From Azadirachta indica (taxonomy: Eukaryota; Streptophyta; Magnoliopsida; Sapindales; Meliaceae), in contig CM040441.1 in the NCBI GenBank assembly GCA_022749755.1, positions 21,205,475-21,269,474 on the forward strand: a stretch of 64,000 bases of DNA, given 5' to 3'. Position numbers and translations under genes: made by a program. Each line of letters begins with the position of its first letter. Position 1 is the stretch's first letter. The notes beneath the pieces were generated by a model that had not been told where the DNA came from, did not search any database, and saw only the letters and a list, made by a program, of their open reading frames with translations. Positions 11,701-24,800 of the stretch are shown here, piece after piece.

Positions 11701-12690
11701 CAACTACCTTAAGGACATGATCATTGCCAAGATACACTTTACCACTCACTTGTGAGTAAGTGATAGATCAATCTCTATAAAAACACATGTAAAATAAGTC
11801 ACCCAAATCTATAATCCATTGGTCCTTCTATTGTCCAACAGAAACATACATACACTTCACTAGCATTGTCTGACCCATCATGCCTTGAAGTTCCAATGAG
11901 TAAATTCATAAAACTCTTAGCTCGTTTTCCCTTTGCATTTCCACGAGGGCAATCTTTTTTGAAATAACCCTACTCACCACATCCCAAACAATGTAGTTTT
12001 TTTGTCTTCGATTTTAATCTAGCCTCATTCTTTTTTTTTTTTTAGAATTATCCTTATATTATGTTTTACCCCTTAACACCAAACCTTCACCCTTGACATT
12101 TTCAACACCAGAAAATTGTTTCTTTAACTTTTTAGACTTCAATGCACTAGACACATCTTTTATGCTAATTAACTTCTTTCTATATAGCAAAGTATCAATA
12201 AATGAATCATATGATGACGGCAATTAACACAACAGAAGCATGGCTTAATCCTCATCTGAAATTATAATGTCCACATTATTTATATCTATAATTAAATAAT
12301 TAAATTCATCTAGGTATGATTTTACACATGTTCCTTCCTTCATTTTCAAAATATAAAGTCTCTTTTTCAAACACAATCGATTAATTAGAAACTTACTAAT
12401 ATAAAACTCTTCCAATTTCTTCCATGCCTCCGAAGATTTCTCTATATCTACAAATTTCTCGTAGCGCATCCCCAATTATTGACATTTGGATTACATTTAG
12501 AGCTTACTCTTCCAAATCAGCTTCTTTCTCCTTTGTCATATCCTCTAGATACTTGTTTTCCACTGTCTTCCATAACCCTTGAAATCTCATATATATCCAA
12601 AACTGAATCTTCCGCAAACAAAAGTTAATTCTGCCATCAAACTTCTTTAGGTCAAGTAGAACTTATTCTGTAGACAAATCTTGCTTTGAT
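8746..12690 (-). pseudogene. Copia gag-pol polyprotein, broken
   Basis: Fragments of one polyprotein are seen in several frames from 12475 down to about 8746. They are a gag (UBN2-type) piece with WKKLEEFYISK (12245-12475) and a CCHC knuckle CLGCGE.GYFKKDC with an internal stop (about 11950-11990). An integrase C-terminal stretch follows with FGCPVYDHVNYGKPEPRVKKCIFQGY and KLWC (10577-10864). Reverse transcriptase has the YLLLYVNDMLI catalytic block, in which the usual YVDD is YVND (9437-9868). RNase H has GYVDYDYTRDLDKRKS and ISWK (9138-9332), then ENPVDILTK and KFKHYLDL near 8810-8880. Many stops and frameshifts make it non-functional. The YVDD change alone would impair polymerase activity. 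Confidence 0.85.
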
Positions 12691-12697
12691 ACAAATT
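12680..12697 (-). other. Degenerate tRNA-Met primer binding site
   Basis: Just inside the 5' LTR the minus strand reads TTGTATCAAAGCAAG. This is close to TGGTATCAGAGC, complementary to the initiator Met tRNA 3' end used by many plant copia elements. Its position next to the LTR ca end confirms the orientation of the element. Confidence 0.6.
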
Positions 12698-12927
12698 TGT
12701 TTGAAAAATCAAGCAAATAAGCAAATGGAAAACCAACACAAACACAAATAACACCGTATTTACGTGGAAAACCTCTAAAAGTCTCAGAAGAAAAACCATA
12801 GGAGAGAGAGGTAAATTTTTCACAAAGAATGAAGAAGAACTGCACAACTATTTGCTCTAAACCCTCAAATATATAGTTTAAGTTTGGATCAGGTTCAAAA
12901 ACTAAAACAAAGTTAAGTCAAGCCCAT
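12698..12927 (-). repeat. Copia 5' LTR, truncated
   Basis: Matches the R/U5 part of the LTR at 8329-8730 but similarity stops at gcccat near 12927. About 170 bp of the outer U3, including any promoter start, is missing and replaced by unrelated sequence. Confidence 0.75.
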
Positions 12928-15900
12928 TTGTATGAATAAAGCCTTGGAGTAGCAGAATCATAATTTTTCTATTTTATTTCTTTTAACCTTAATTATGCGT
13001 TGCTTGACTAAGATTATATTTCACAATTATTACCTAGGGTATGTTTGGTAATTCCAAAAAATAAGTATTAATATATTTAACACTTTTTATTTTAGCACGT
13101 TTAAGAAAACGGCTAACCTTTTGGTTATCAACTTCTAAAAGTACTTATAATATATTTTTAGTGTTATATTAAGTATTTGAATATGTAATTAAAAAAATAC
13201 TTTAATATTAACAAATTATTAAAATAGACAATATATATTTAAATAAGTAATATATAAAATCAATATCCATGTAGTGATATTTTTAACAAAAACAAATATT
13301 CTAAAAAATAAAAAAATAACATTTTTTATTTTATAAACATCTCTAAAAAATTACATAAAAATTTTTATGAAAATAACAACCTAAATAATCAATGAATAAT
13401 AATAAATTATATTTTTGTTATAAAAATAACCATAACTTTACAAAATAAATAAAGCATAAAGATTATGAACACAAATAATATATTCATTTCAATAATTCAT
13501 TCATCTACAAAGAAAAAATATAACAAATGATATATCTCCAAATACTTAATATAATCTATTAAATATGTAATAGTCTAAAAAAATATATCTATCAAGACGA
13601 AAAAATCAAACATTTTTACTCATTAGGTTCAACAACAGGTATCTTGATAAATATATTAGCGGAAAAAACCGAAAAAGAAAAAAATCGTCGCATTTTCTTC
13701 GAGTTTTCTCACAAAATTTTTGTCTCACATTCATCCATCCAGTCTTACTATAATGACCATTTGGTCTATCTACATCCTAGGCCTCGACAACCCACATTTG
13801 ATAGATATATCAGCAATATGGTCGTTCCAAGTTACCTTCTTTTGTCACTTCTTCTCCAAATGTGTCATGATATATTTTTGGACATTTTCTATTATATACG
13901 TCCAAAGAAACTAAAAATAAATAAAAACCAATTTACAAAATTAAAGAATATAATGGAAAGCAGTACACGTGATAGGAAAAGGGGAAACAGAAATTGCATA
14001 ATTCAAAATCAAATTTCCAAACTGTTCAATAATTAAACAGCATATCCAAAGAAATTAAAGCAAAAACATAATGATATACCACTTGAAACTTCACAGAATC
14101 ATCTAAACTACCACAAGAAACCGTATTCTTCAGCATATAGTTTAATACAATCCACAGGCTATATTAAACAACAATATTCCAGAACTCCTCATTCTCAAAC
14201 AATGTTAAAAGTCATTGTAATATACAAATATGTGTAAGGGTTATTATCAAGTTCTTTTCTTGAAGTTTGGAATTATATCATATGGATAGAAAGTTTGAGG
14301 AATATATCAAAAATCTCCTCTTGATCGTTAGTCAACTAACCCCCAAAATGACATATTTACTCAAACACTGTTAATCTTTAATTTTTATATTAATTAATTT
14401 AAGAGGGCCTTTTAGTCTCACAAATTTAGTCTAATACTTTATAAATTCTAATAATTTCAAAAATACTCATATAAATCCCAATAAAATAACAATTATATTT
14501 CTATATAATAATTATTGTTTAAGAAAAAATAACTAAAAAATTCCTAAAACAAAATTTGACAAAATATAATATATTTATGTTAAATAACAATGTTATTTTA
14601 ATAATATATTAATAAAACAATTTTATTGTAATTATTTATAACTACACTATAATTTAAATCTATAATTTAAATAAAGTAATATACATATTTAAAATATAAA
14701 TAAAATAATAAAAATAGATATCAACGAAAATGAATTAATTTATAATACATTAATAAATATTTATATTATTAATTAATATGCTATAAAATAATATTATTAT
14801 TTTTAATTAATATATTTTACATAAATATATTATTAAATATATTGTATTTTATCAAATTTTAAAGATTTAATAGTTATTTTTTTTGAATAATTCTATAAGA
14901 CTAAAATATAATATATTTATCTAAAATATATTAATTAAAATATTATTTTAATAATATATTAATAAAATAATTATTTGAGAAAAATAATAGTTATTTAAGA
15001 AAAATAACTAATAAATCTTTAATTAAAATAATATTACTAGTTTTCTATCCTCATTTTCTTTTTCTATTTTCGTTTTAAGTTTCAATTAATTGATTCCATT
15101 GTTAAGATTATGAAATTCATTTTAATGTATAAGATTATAAAATTAGTTTTGATTTATAAGATTATGAAATTGATTTTACTGTATATTGAATTCTTTTTTG
15201 ATGTTTGAATTAGTAGCATCAAATAACTAATTTTAATTTGTTTTAATCTCATAGCTATCTCTCCTGGATTAAAAAAAATAAGGATAGAAAGAGATGGAGG
15301 AGAAGAAGAAGAAGAAAAAGAAATAGAGGATAAAGATGAGATAGAGAAGAAAAAATAAAGAATTTTTTTTATTAAAAGTTTATAAAATTATAATTTATTC
15401 TTTCAGTTGTTAAAAATCAGGTTGAAAGTTAACATGTGGGATAATATGATGACTTTCCTAAATTCTAGATTCAAATTGAAGATTGTCAAATATTATTTGA
15501 GGTAAACTGAAAATTAGCCTATTTCATAAAAATATATTTATTTAATATATAAAATATACCAATCAAAATGATGTTTATTAAAATATTAAGGACTAAAACA
15601 AAATTATTCTCTCTCACAGACAGGTGGATCTTCAAAAAACTAAAATTTTACTTTCCTTTTCATTTTTGTCTTCACCTTCTTTTTAAAAGTTAACATTTAA
15701 CAAAAAGAACTACAAGAATTTTCCCAGACTAAAATTTTACCTTCTTTTCATTTTTCATTTTCATTTTTCATTTTTGTCTTCAAAAAACTAAAATTTTCCC
15801 AGACTGCAAAGGCAATGCAGAAGAACTACAAGAATCTAAAATTGGGAACACCCAGGCATTAAGGTTCAGATCTCTCAAAATACTTGGAAATGTAAGTAAT

Positions 15901-16060
15901 TATTCATTTTCAGTTTCACGGAAGACTCTCAGGTGAAGAAACTAGTTCTTGTTTTTTTTTTTCTTATTTCACAACAATAATCAAAAACATTTTATTATTA
16001 AGCAAAATGAAAGCAACATTAAATTATTAAGCAAAGTGACTTCTTACAACACACTAAACA
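12928..16060. other. Gene-free, extremely AT-rich stretch
   Basis: No gene is supported. The sequence near 13036, gtatgtttggtaa, resembles the conserved end of hAT-like MITEs, but the other end was not found. The apparent frame at 13644-14036 has no domain signature. The stretch 15290-15360 is a purine-rich gag/aag tract. Confidence 0.4.
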
Positions 16061-16125
16061 CGAGTAAAGACACTGACAAGGACAAGATAATAATTGAATG
16101 GGAAACACAGATAGTTAATTAATTT

Positions 16126-16498
16126 TTAATCTGTAGTAGTGATAGGATGAAGATGAACTGGAAGTCCCTTGGCTGCAGTTAAGCTTGGATTTCTTGTCAT
16201 TTGCTCTTCAGGATTAACCTTTTTCCACTTGAATTTTCTGACAACATAATGCATGAATATCAGTATCTGTAATTTTGCAAAATCTTTACCAGGACATGTG
16301 TGATGACCTCCTCCAAATGGTACATATGAGTATGGCACTTTTGGCTCATTTCTTTCAAATCTTGATGGATCAAACTTTTCTGGGTTTGAAAAGAATTCTG
16401 GGTTTCTATTTGTTGAATGAACACTCCAGTGTATCTGCCAATTAATGAGGGTTAAATTTCAGAACATATGTGTATATATATAGATTCTACTGTATATA

Positions 16499-16548
<50 letters not shown>

Positions 16549-17791
16549 ATTACCTTCCATCCCTTGGGAATTCGAAATCCCTCGTAGCTGAAGTCAGCAA
16601 GAGCCTCTCTGAAAGTTCCTGAAGCTGGTGGTTCTAATCTTAACGTTTCATTTAACACATTCGATGAGTACTTCATCTTTTTTATGTCTTCCATACTCAA
16701 ATGCTCTCCTGCTCCTTTCGACTTTTCTATCTCCAGTTGTTCTGTACGTGCAAATTAACATCGTACATACGCATTAAGATTTGAAAATAATGCGTGCGTG
16801 TAATTATTATTGGTGAGTATGCGTGCGTACCTCTGCGGACTTTATCATATATCTCAGGTAGCTCAGCAAGAGTTTTCATAATGGAAACAATCACTAGGCT
16901 TGGATTGTCATAGGCAGACGAGAGTAATGCTACCAAGTTTTTAGCAAGCACAATGTCATTTACTTCTTCTCCATCACTATAATTCTCCAATAGCATCCTG
17001 GACAATATGTCATTTGATTCAGACTTCTTCTTCTTCTGAAACAGCTCAATCTTCCTCTGTTTAATGATATCCAAGAAAATCTCGCGTGCTTTTCTCGAAG
17101 CTTTAATTGCGAGATTAAATTTAGTCCCTGGAAGATTTATGGGCATTGCAAATAAGGCATCCACGATGCTTCCCATTGAAGTTAATAGTTTGTCGAGAGT
17201 TTCTCGATCCCGAATGTCTGCAAGCAATCGACAAGACACTGCAAATGTCAATTTTCTTGCAAGAGGAGCAACAGTAACTTGATCGAAATCATCCCAAAAC
17301 GTCTTGAAATGATCTTTCACAACTTCATCAGTAATGCCAACATGTCTTGCAAGAGCCTCGGGCTCATTGAAGAATGAGAGAAACTGCTTGCGTGCTCTCA
17401 TAACTTGCTCTATTGTCATCTCATCGCCGGCATTTTCGAAGACTTTGAGAAAAGTATCAGGCCACCAAGATCTGACAAGCTTGTAGTCATTCGCAAACAA
17501 GAACTTGTTAGCCTCAGGGCCACATAAAAACACCATGTTCTGTCCAAGATGAGATGTTTTGAAAAGCTTTGTTGAGTATTTTTCTTTCCTCTCAGCGAAG
17601 AATTTATGAATAGTGTCTGTTTTGGCCTTTGAAAGATAATCTAAAGTTTCAAAAAGTTTAAGAGGCCAATGTACATGGCCTGGTGGGAGAGGAAGATTTT
17701 GAGTAGCATTGTTTTGTTTGGGTCTGAAGAGAAAATAGAAATAATAGATAGTAAGAATCAGTAGTGCTACAGAAATGAGGAAGAGTTCCAT
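16126..17791 (-). CDS. Cytochrome P450, CYP716-like (CYP85 clan), three exons
   Basis: complement(join(16126..16434, 16554..16741, 16831..17791)) encodes 485 residues, normal for the family; all junctions are GT-AG and in frame. It begins [13 protein letters not shown], an N-terminal ER membrane anchor followed by a proline hinge (LPLPPG). Other landmarks are the K-helix E352-x-x-R355, the FDPSRF (PERF-type) motif at 404-409 and the heme loop [10 protein letters not shown] at 423-432 with ligand Cys430. CYP716 enzymes commonly oxidise triterpene scaffolds, but the substrate here is unknown. Two signatures are unusual. The heme-loop Arg is His428, and the I-helix oxygen-activation motif (A/G)GxDT(T/S) is replaced around 292-298 by SAYDNPS, lacking the conserved Thr. 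The frame is intact, so it is probably a real gene rather than a pseudogene. Assignment to CYP716 is from overall motif resemblance. Confidence 0.9.
16484..16544. repeat. TG/TA microsatellite in P450 intron 2
   Basis: A (tg)n run followed by a long (ta)n run lies in the intron between exons 2 and 3 of the P450 gene, ending about ten bases beyond the donor site of exon 2. It is likely length-polymorphic. Confidence 0.85.
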
Positions 17792-17851
17792 GATGTTTTT
17801 GTTTTGTTACAGCAAATAGGTAGTTTAATTGTGATGATTTACTTGAGCAGG

Positions 17852-17861
17852 GCTATTTAAA
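17852..17861 (-). promoter_or_regulatory. TATA-like element of the P450 gene
   Basis: The minus strand reads CTTTAAATAG about 60 bases upstream of the ATG at 17791. It is an acceptable TATA variant at a plausible distance. Confidence 0.4.
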
Positions 17862-17869
17862 GGCAAATT

Positions 17870-20800
17870 AAGGAAAAATGTCATGTACATTCCTAAATTT
17901 TTTTAAATTATCACTTTAAAAGAATGATTTTTGATATCAATAACATAATAAGTTCTTTGTCTCTCATCTTTCTCGTATTGTTTTAACTCTATGCTAATTA
18001 CTTTGATCGATTTCAAAAAATTTCTTAACCACAGTCCGTTACTCTCAAATTTTTTCTGTCTCGTCAAATGATATGATAAATTCTCAATTAAATAATAAAT
18101 ATTTAAAATTTAGATGAATAAATATATAATATGTCATTGACATATACTAAAATTAGAGATAATACTCAAAATGGTAGTATTATTATAAAATATATCAAAT
18201 ATTAAGATAGCGATATTTTAGAATACATTTTAAAAACGATGTATACACCCTAACCATTAGAAATATTATTCTAAAGCATGTAATTTAATACTAAAGAATA
18301 ATTTCTTTTTAAATTCGGGGTTTAGGACTAAGTTGATACAAATAAATAAATTATGTTTTTATATAAGAAATCATATATTTTAGGAATTCATATTTTATTT
18401 TCCGAAACTCATTATCCTTTTGTCAACAGTAGTGTGCCATTGTTTGAAAGCTTTGATGTAATTAAATATTGGAATCTTGTGCTTGGGTGTTATATGTTAC
18501 GATTGCTTGTTCCACCAAATCACTTGTGAATTATACTTTATAGTTTGCCATATTTTCAAATTGTGTGTACTATCTTTTTAATATATATATATTTTTTTTA
18601 TACAACTTTTAAATCTTATGTTGATGTCTCAAGTTTTATATTACATATCTCAAATTCAATATTAGCTCACTAGTTCTACGTTGGGTTTAAGTTTTTAAGT
18701 AATTAATCCTTTCAAATTAAGTGTTATATGATCAAATTTTATGTATTAGTATTTCGGATTTTGCGTTCAGAGTTTATTATTGTATAGTTATTCTTTTTAA
18801 TAATTATTTTTTCTAATTAACTACTATTGAATAGATAGAGTTATTAGCTAACAAACTAAAATTTTAATGAATATTTTTAAAATTATTTGAATTAAATAGT
18901 TTAATAGATTGAATCTTATAGACCTGTTTGTTTTTTTTTTCATAAAATATATCACATTTTTTTAGAATATTTTGAAAGGTATCAAGGAGTTTTTATCTTC
19001 ATCATGGGAAGTCCCAATAAGGCCCTAACAACAACATAATATTAGATAGAGTGGTGCTATAGTCACCTCTTCAAAATTCTTATAAATTCTATTTTCTTTA
19101 TTTTTTTTCAACATTTTATTTATTTATCTAATTAAAATATATTAAAATAATAAAAAATTACTTATAACCTTATAAATTTAAAAAATGATCTTCATTGTCT
19201 AACTTCTTTGCAAATCCTAATGTTCTCAATGCTTTTTAGAATAGATTCAATTAATTTGTAACAAATAAATTTCTCCCCAATTTCATATTGTAATTGAATT
19301 TTTCTTTTTTAATCAATTATCTCCCATGGTTCTTTGCTTTATCATTTTTTTTCTTATGAATCCTTTGAATAATATAAAATTTCATTATTTAATTTAGAGT
19401 TTGACAAAGAAAAGAAGATTCATAGCAAATAAAATTTAATAATTAGTAAAAATACGTATAATTTGGTGTAAAGAGTATTTACAAAAATTAAAATATATGA
19501 GTTTAATTAAATATACCTTTTTATCTAACTTTAATTAAGGTTATATGCCATCAGTTATTAAAAAAGATTGAATAAATGGGAATGATTAATAGCTCTATAT
19601 TTTTATATATGTATTTATATTGATTTGTAAACCGTTACATATATATACTTTTAAGGGCTAATATTGAATCTAACATATATATATTAATTGTAGCGCATTA
19701 ATTATACATTAATTATATATTGCAGATATAAGTTTAACCATTAGAAGTACATAACAAGCATTAATATTTTCAGTCTCAAACTCAAAACATGCTCAATATT
19801 AATTAGATCACACTTTAAAAACTTATTGATAAATTTAATATTTACTATCTCATACTTATTTTAGAATTTTTTTTATTGTACAAGAACGTAGTATATTTTA
19901 TTAGATAATTTGAGAAACAAATCTTTTTTGATATCATATTATTCATGTAAAATATTAATTAATTAATTGTATTATTGCACTACATTGATTCAAATAAATA
20001 ATTTACAATATGATTTGCTCGCTTATCACATGAATCATGTAAAGACTGATGATTCTTATGGATATATTTATTAATCTTAATACAAAATTATTTAATTAAT
20101 TACTAAAGATTTGTAGGGTATACGTAAGATGTTTGTACCCCAAAAAATTATTTGTGGCCCACTGATAATTTCATAGGTTTAAAATATTTGTGACTTAATG
20201 TGAAAAATTTATGATTCTTATTGATATATTTATTAATTTTAATAAAATAAGTAAATAAATCATGCAATTAATTCTAAAGATTAATTTTTAAAAAAGAAAA
20301 TGCACTCCATTCTAAACGTAAGTGCAAATTTAATTTGATTTTCAGCCCTAAACTTATTTAAATTTGCGATAACCTTATTTCCTCTATGATGTTGATTAAA
20401 TTAATGCTGTTAATTTGTTTATGGATTGGTTTGTTAGAAGCGTACAAGAATAATCATTTATTTATTTAAACGTATAGTACATTAAACTAGTTATAGTTAA
20501 TTTAATAAATTTAAAATGGGACTAACGTATAACTTTTTTAATCAAAACATTACAATAATGGAAAGAAAAATTATTATATATATAATATAATTTAATTGAA
20601 TAATCTTGATAAAATTGTTTTATTTAAGATTTTTTTTAATACAAAGTAAAATCGAAACGAGTATATAAATATAATAAATCTTGCCATCTTATAGTTTTAC
20701 TTATTCCAGAATGATAGATATGTTGACAAAAATTACATGATATAAGGCTAGTTAAGAATTGTTGTAAATTTTAAAATAATTTATTTTTGTTATGCTGTAA

Positions 20801-20960
20801 AAATAATTAATTAGGTTTGAAGAGAGTTACTTTAGTGTTTTGTAAATTTTATTTTTAAAAGTGCTGTTACAAAAATAATTTTGTGTGTTGGTAAATTTTA
20901 TTATTAGAATGTTATAGTAATTCTAATTATTAAAATGTACATAATAAATAGTGATGAAAC
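17870..20960. other. Gene-free AT-rich stretch
   Basis: No gene or RNA gene is seen. Around 18840-18925 the sequence resembles the terminal part of the element at 27195-27950 (shared aattttaatgaatatttttaaa-like and aatagattgaatctta-like segments), so it is probably a decayed copy end. Confidence 0.4.
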
Positions 20961-20971
20961 TATATATACAA

Positions 20972-21799
20972 GGATACTATATTTTACCCCCCTAAGTTTC
21001 GGGAGAAAGTCCATATACCTCTCTGAGTTTTGAAAAAGATAAGATATCCTTTTATGTTATGAAAAAAATTAAGATACCCGCTATAGTTATTATTTAAATT
21101 TTAATTTTACTATTTTACCCCTACATTATTAAAAATATATAAAATAATTATATTATCTTTAATTTTTACTTTATAATAATCAATATAATCTTATTGTAAC
21201 ATTTAAATTTGAAAATTATAATAATATTTTAACCTTTAATTATTTCTTTCCTTAAAATTTATAATCAATATTTATAATACTAATTATATATAATTTCTAA
21301 AATATATCATATTTTTAAAATGGTTTATTTAAAAAATTATGTATAATTAATTGTACAATTTTTTACAACATAAAATTTGTTATTAAAATTTCTTAAATGT
21401 TTACACAATTATAAATAATTTTGACGATATTAATTATAATTAATTTTTAAAATGAACTATTTTAACAATATGATATATTTTAGAAAAAATATATAATTAA
21501 ATATTACATAAATCTAATAACAGATTTGAAAGGAAACAAATCTTAAGGGTCAAAATATTATTATAACTTTTAAATTTAAATGTCAGAATAAGATTATATT
21601 AGCTATTATAAAATAAAAAAATAAAACATAAAATTATTTTAGATATTTTTAATTGTGGACGGGTAAAATAGTCAAATTAATATATAAATAGCATCTTTAG
21701 GGTATTTTGCCTTTCTTCAAAATTCAGGGGGTATCTTGCTTGTCTCAAAAACTCGGGAAGTATTTCTGCAAAAGGTTAAGGGGGTAACATACAATATCC
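20972..21799. mobile_element. Foldback/MITE-like element with long imperfect TIRs
   Basis: The left end (GGATACTATATTTTACCCCCCTAAG) and the reverse complement of the right end (GGATATTGTATGTTACCCCCTTAACC) agree. Similarity then continues inward for roughly 110 bases, including ttttgaaaaagataagatat-like and gatacccc-like segments. The interior is AT-rich and non-coding. The long TIR suggests a Mutator-type non-autonomous element, but no clean target duplication is visible because the flanks are (ta)n-rich. Confidence 0.6.
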
Positions 21800-21800
21800 C

Positions 21801-21838
<38 letters not shown>

Positions 21839-21850
21839 GTATATATGTAT
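21799..21850. repeat. AT/GTAT microsatellite
   Basis: (at)n followed by (gtat)n, directly next to the right end of the preceding element. Confidence 0.8.
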
Positions 21851-24800
21851 AATATCTTGAAATAATTATATTTTAACAGAAAAGTATTAAGTAATACAAA
21901 AAAAAATAATTTGATAATTATTTTCGGGTTAATTTTCAATTTTTATACTTTTAAATGGGTATATTTGATATTATACTTATAATAAAACTGTATTTCGAAA
22001 TCAGATTTTGAAAAGCAATTTTATTTCTACTTCTCAAAATCTACTGTGAAATAAGGTGATTTTGTCAAAAATGATTATGAAAAATTTTACCATACTTTTA
22101 AATTGATTTTTGACTACTCTATATCTTTTTTATCTCTTCAAACAAAAATCTCAAATAAGCTTGAAGTTGCTAAATTTTGTTCAAATAATGATATTGTTGT
22201 TGACTATATAGGTGAAAGACAATTTATTACGTTGTTGATGGAGGTTCTAATTTCTTATCCATAAAATAAGGAAGAGAAAAGGGTTGTTGGGTCTATTAAT
22301 TAACCTCAAATGTATATTTTAGTTCTTATAGATTGAAAATTATCCATTTAATGTCGACGAAGTGCTCAAAATATGTCATTTACAATATCGTTAAAATCCA
22401 AATTTCACAATTTACTTGATAATATGGTTAATTTCGAGAAATGACCAATAGAAAAATGCTAATTCTTATTTTGGATATGACCCATTAACAACTTAAATGT
22501 ATAAAAGTTTAAATTACTAAGACTGAATTGTACATTAAACCATATTTTAAAGACCTGACAATCCTTTTTCCAATTAATAATTTACAAGTATTAAGTCTAA
22601 TTTAACATATTGTTGATATATGAAAATTAACCTTGGGCAGGTAATATTTGAAAAAGCAAAAGTGGATCAAATCACTCTTTGGGGCTCAAATTTTAGGTTG
22701 TAGTATGAAAGATAAGAGTAAGTCTAAATTTGATCCAAATGAATATAATAAACTTGGTATCGTCCATTTGGAGGGAATGTAGGTCAAAGAATACATTATG
22801 TCGTTAAGCTAATGCACAACGAATACAAAAGTTCAAAAACCTTAGAATCCATTCTTATGCCAAAATCCTTATTTTAATTAAACTTGGGATTAAATTAGAA
22901 TAAATATTTTATTACAATTATAAGTCTTTAAATATCTCTTTTAGTTGGGATAAAATAACATATGGTTTTATTCTTAAATAAGGACTAATCTTAAGAGGAT
23001 AACTTGCATTAAAATAAAATCACATGAATTAGTTATGTTGCACTATAATCACATATCATACAATATGAGGCATCATTTCATGTTGAAATGACATCTCATG
23101 ATCTTGGAATATCATCCTAGAGTCTTGAAACCACAATCTTGAGGCATCATCCTTTCTCTTTGATGTCTTGCTAATATAGTCATAATTATTTGTTTTCTGG
23201 CTATCTTTTGTCGTAGGAACGGACCTCAAACATTACCCTAGCATCCTTATGTCTTTCCTACATCTATAGGTGTCAACTCGATCACCTTTAGGCTTTAATA
23301 ACAACTTTTACCTTTAGACTTCAAAAACACATTTCCTGCAGCCTAAGATCTATCATAGTGATTGTAACCTACCCTTATTACTTGTGGTCTTTTGTATTAG
23401 TATTGTGACTATCTCACCCCCAAATACCGTGGACTCATCATTTAAGTCTCATGCCTTATTGAATATAACAATAGCAGTAGTAGCAATGGTAACAAATCTC
23501 TCTATTAAGCTTAGCCAATCTCATAATGTTATAACATTACAACTCTCAGACCATCATATGAGATATATAGATGTGGTGAATCTTATTCCTTATAACCCAA
23601 AAAGGATGCAAAATCTCAATTTGGTTCAAAATGCCAAGTGGTATTAAAGCCCACCAAACACACTAGAATCTAACATGTGACTTGAGTAGATTTCCCCTCC
23701 AATATATTCAATGTAACCTTTTTTCAAAAAAAAAAAAACATAGATAATGTAGTACACTCTTTAATAGATGCCATTAAAGTTTGTGAACATGATATATATC
23801 ATTCAATTTTGACGCCGAATGAAATTTTATTTATATACAAATAAATCCTCATGAATTCTCCTATAATTTTTAATAACTTGCATTGATCTTTTAAAGTTTA
23901 AATTATATATACAAAAAAATCCTTATAACAAGTTTTTCATCTTATTTAAAATTTAAAAGCCTAAACAGCACATAAAATATTTTACAACTTATCAGTCAAA
24001 ATAAATTAATTTTATTTAAAATTAAAAATCATTGATTGTACTGAATAAAAATTATTTTATAATTTATAAAATTAAATTAGAATAGTACCATTTTTATTTT
24101 TAAAAAACTAATTAAAAAACCCATCAAAGGTTTTGGATTAAGATAGGTTGGATTATTTTGCAAACTTTTAATGATTTATGAATATATTCTTTTTATATCT
24201 GAAAAACTAAAATACTAAAGAATATAGGTTAAGATGCATAGTATTATTTAAATTTTAATAATGAACTAAAATAAATATTGTATATAAATTAATGTGCGAT
24301 GATAATGTTCATTGAAGAAAAATACAAAAGTTAGTCTAATTTATAAGAATAAAAATTTGTTCAAAGTGGTAATTATACAATAAATATTACATCAATTTAT
24401 ATAGAAAATTTGCTACCCTTAAACTTAATAAAGTTAATTGATTTATTATTGATTGAATTATTTTGCCCATTTTGATAATTAATCAAAATTAAATGCTTTT
24501 TAAGAAATGTTTAAATAAACATAACAATGTTATAATTTAATTTGATAGATGTATTATTAATTGTACCAAGTTGTAAAATAATTCAATTGCATTATTTATT
24601 ATTTTTCATTTAAAAAAAAAATAATTTTTAATTTAATTTACAAGTTATAATATAATTTCAATTATGAATTAAAATTGTAAAATATTTCATATATTTATTT
24701 AATTTTTTTAATAGAAATAATAATATTTTATATTGATTAAAATCTTTTAAATAATATTTTATATTGAGTATATTAATTGTTTCTAATTTTCCAAATGAAA

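Larger units (their letters stand above)
8329..12927 (-). mobile_element. Degenerate Ty1/copia retrotransposon
   Basis: A minus-strand element with the order 5' LTR (12698-12927), PBS, gag, zinc knuckle, integrase, reverse transcriptase, RNase H, polypurine tract and 3' LTR (8329-8730). The integrase-before-RT order and the protein motifs define Ty1/copia. The LTRs differ from each other at many positions and the 5' LTR lacks its outer part, so the insertion is old and incapable of autonomous movement. Confidence 0.88.

Noticed and set aside
13644..14036. 130-codon plus-strand open frame
   Set aside because: No domain, no signal, composition like the AT-rich surroundings, and an overlapping alternative frame of similar quality; judged a chance ORF.
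14222..15540. Possible MITE related to 38637-39348
   Set aside because: Shared AT phrases exist, but the ends could not be paired as inverted repeats and some internal similarity is in direct rather than inverted orientation.
16126..16338. P450 fragments as a pseudogene
   Set aside because: Three exons join in frame with GT-AG junctions into a full-length 485-residue protein containing the Cys ligand, ExxR and anchor; the motif oddities alone do not indicate a pseudogene.
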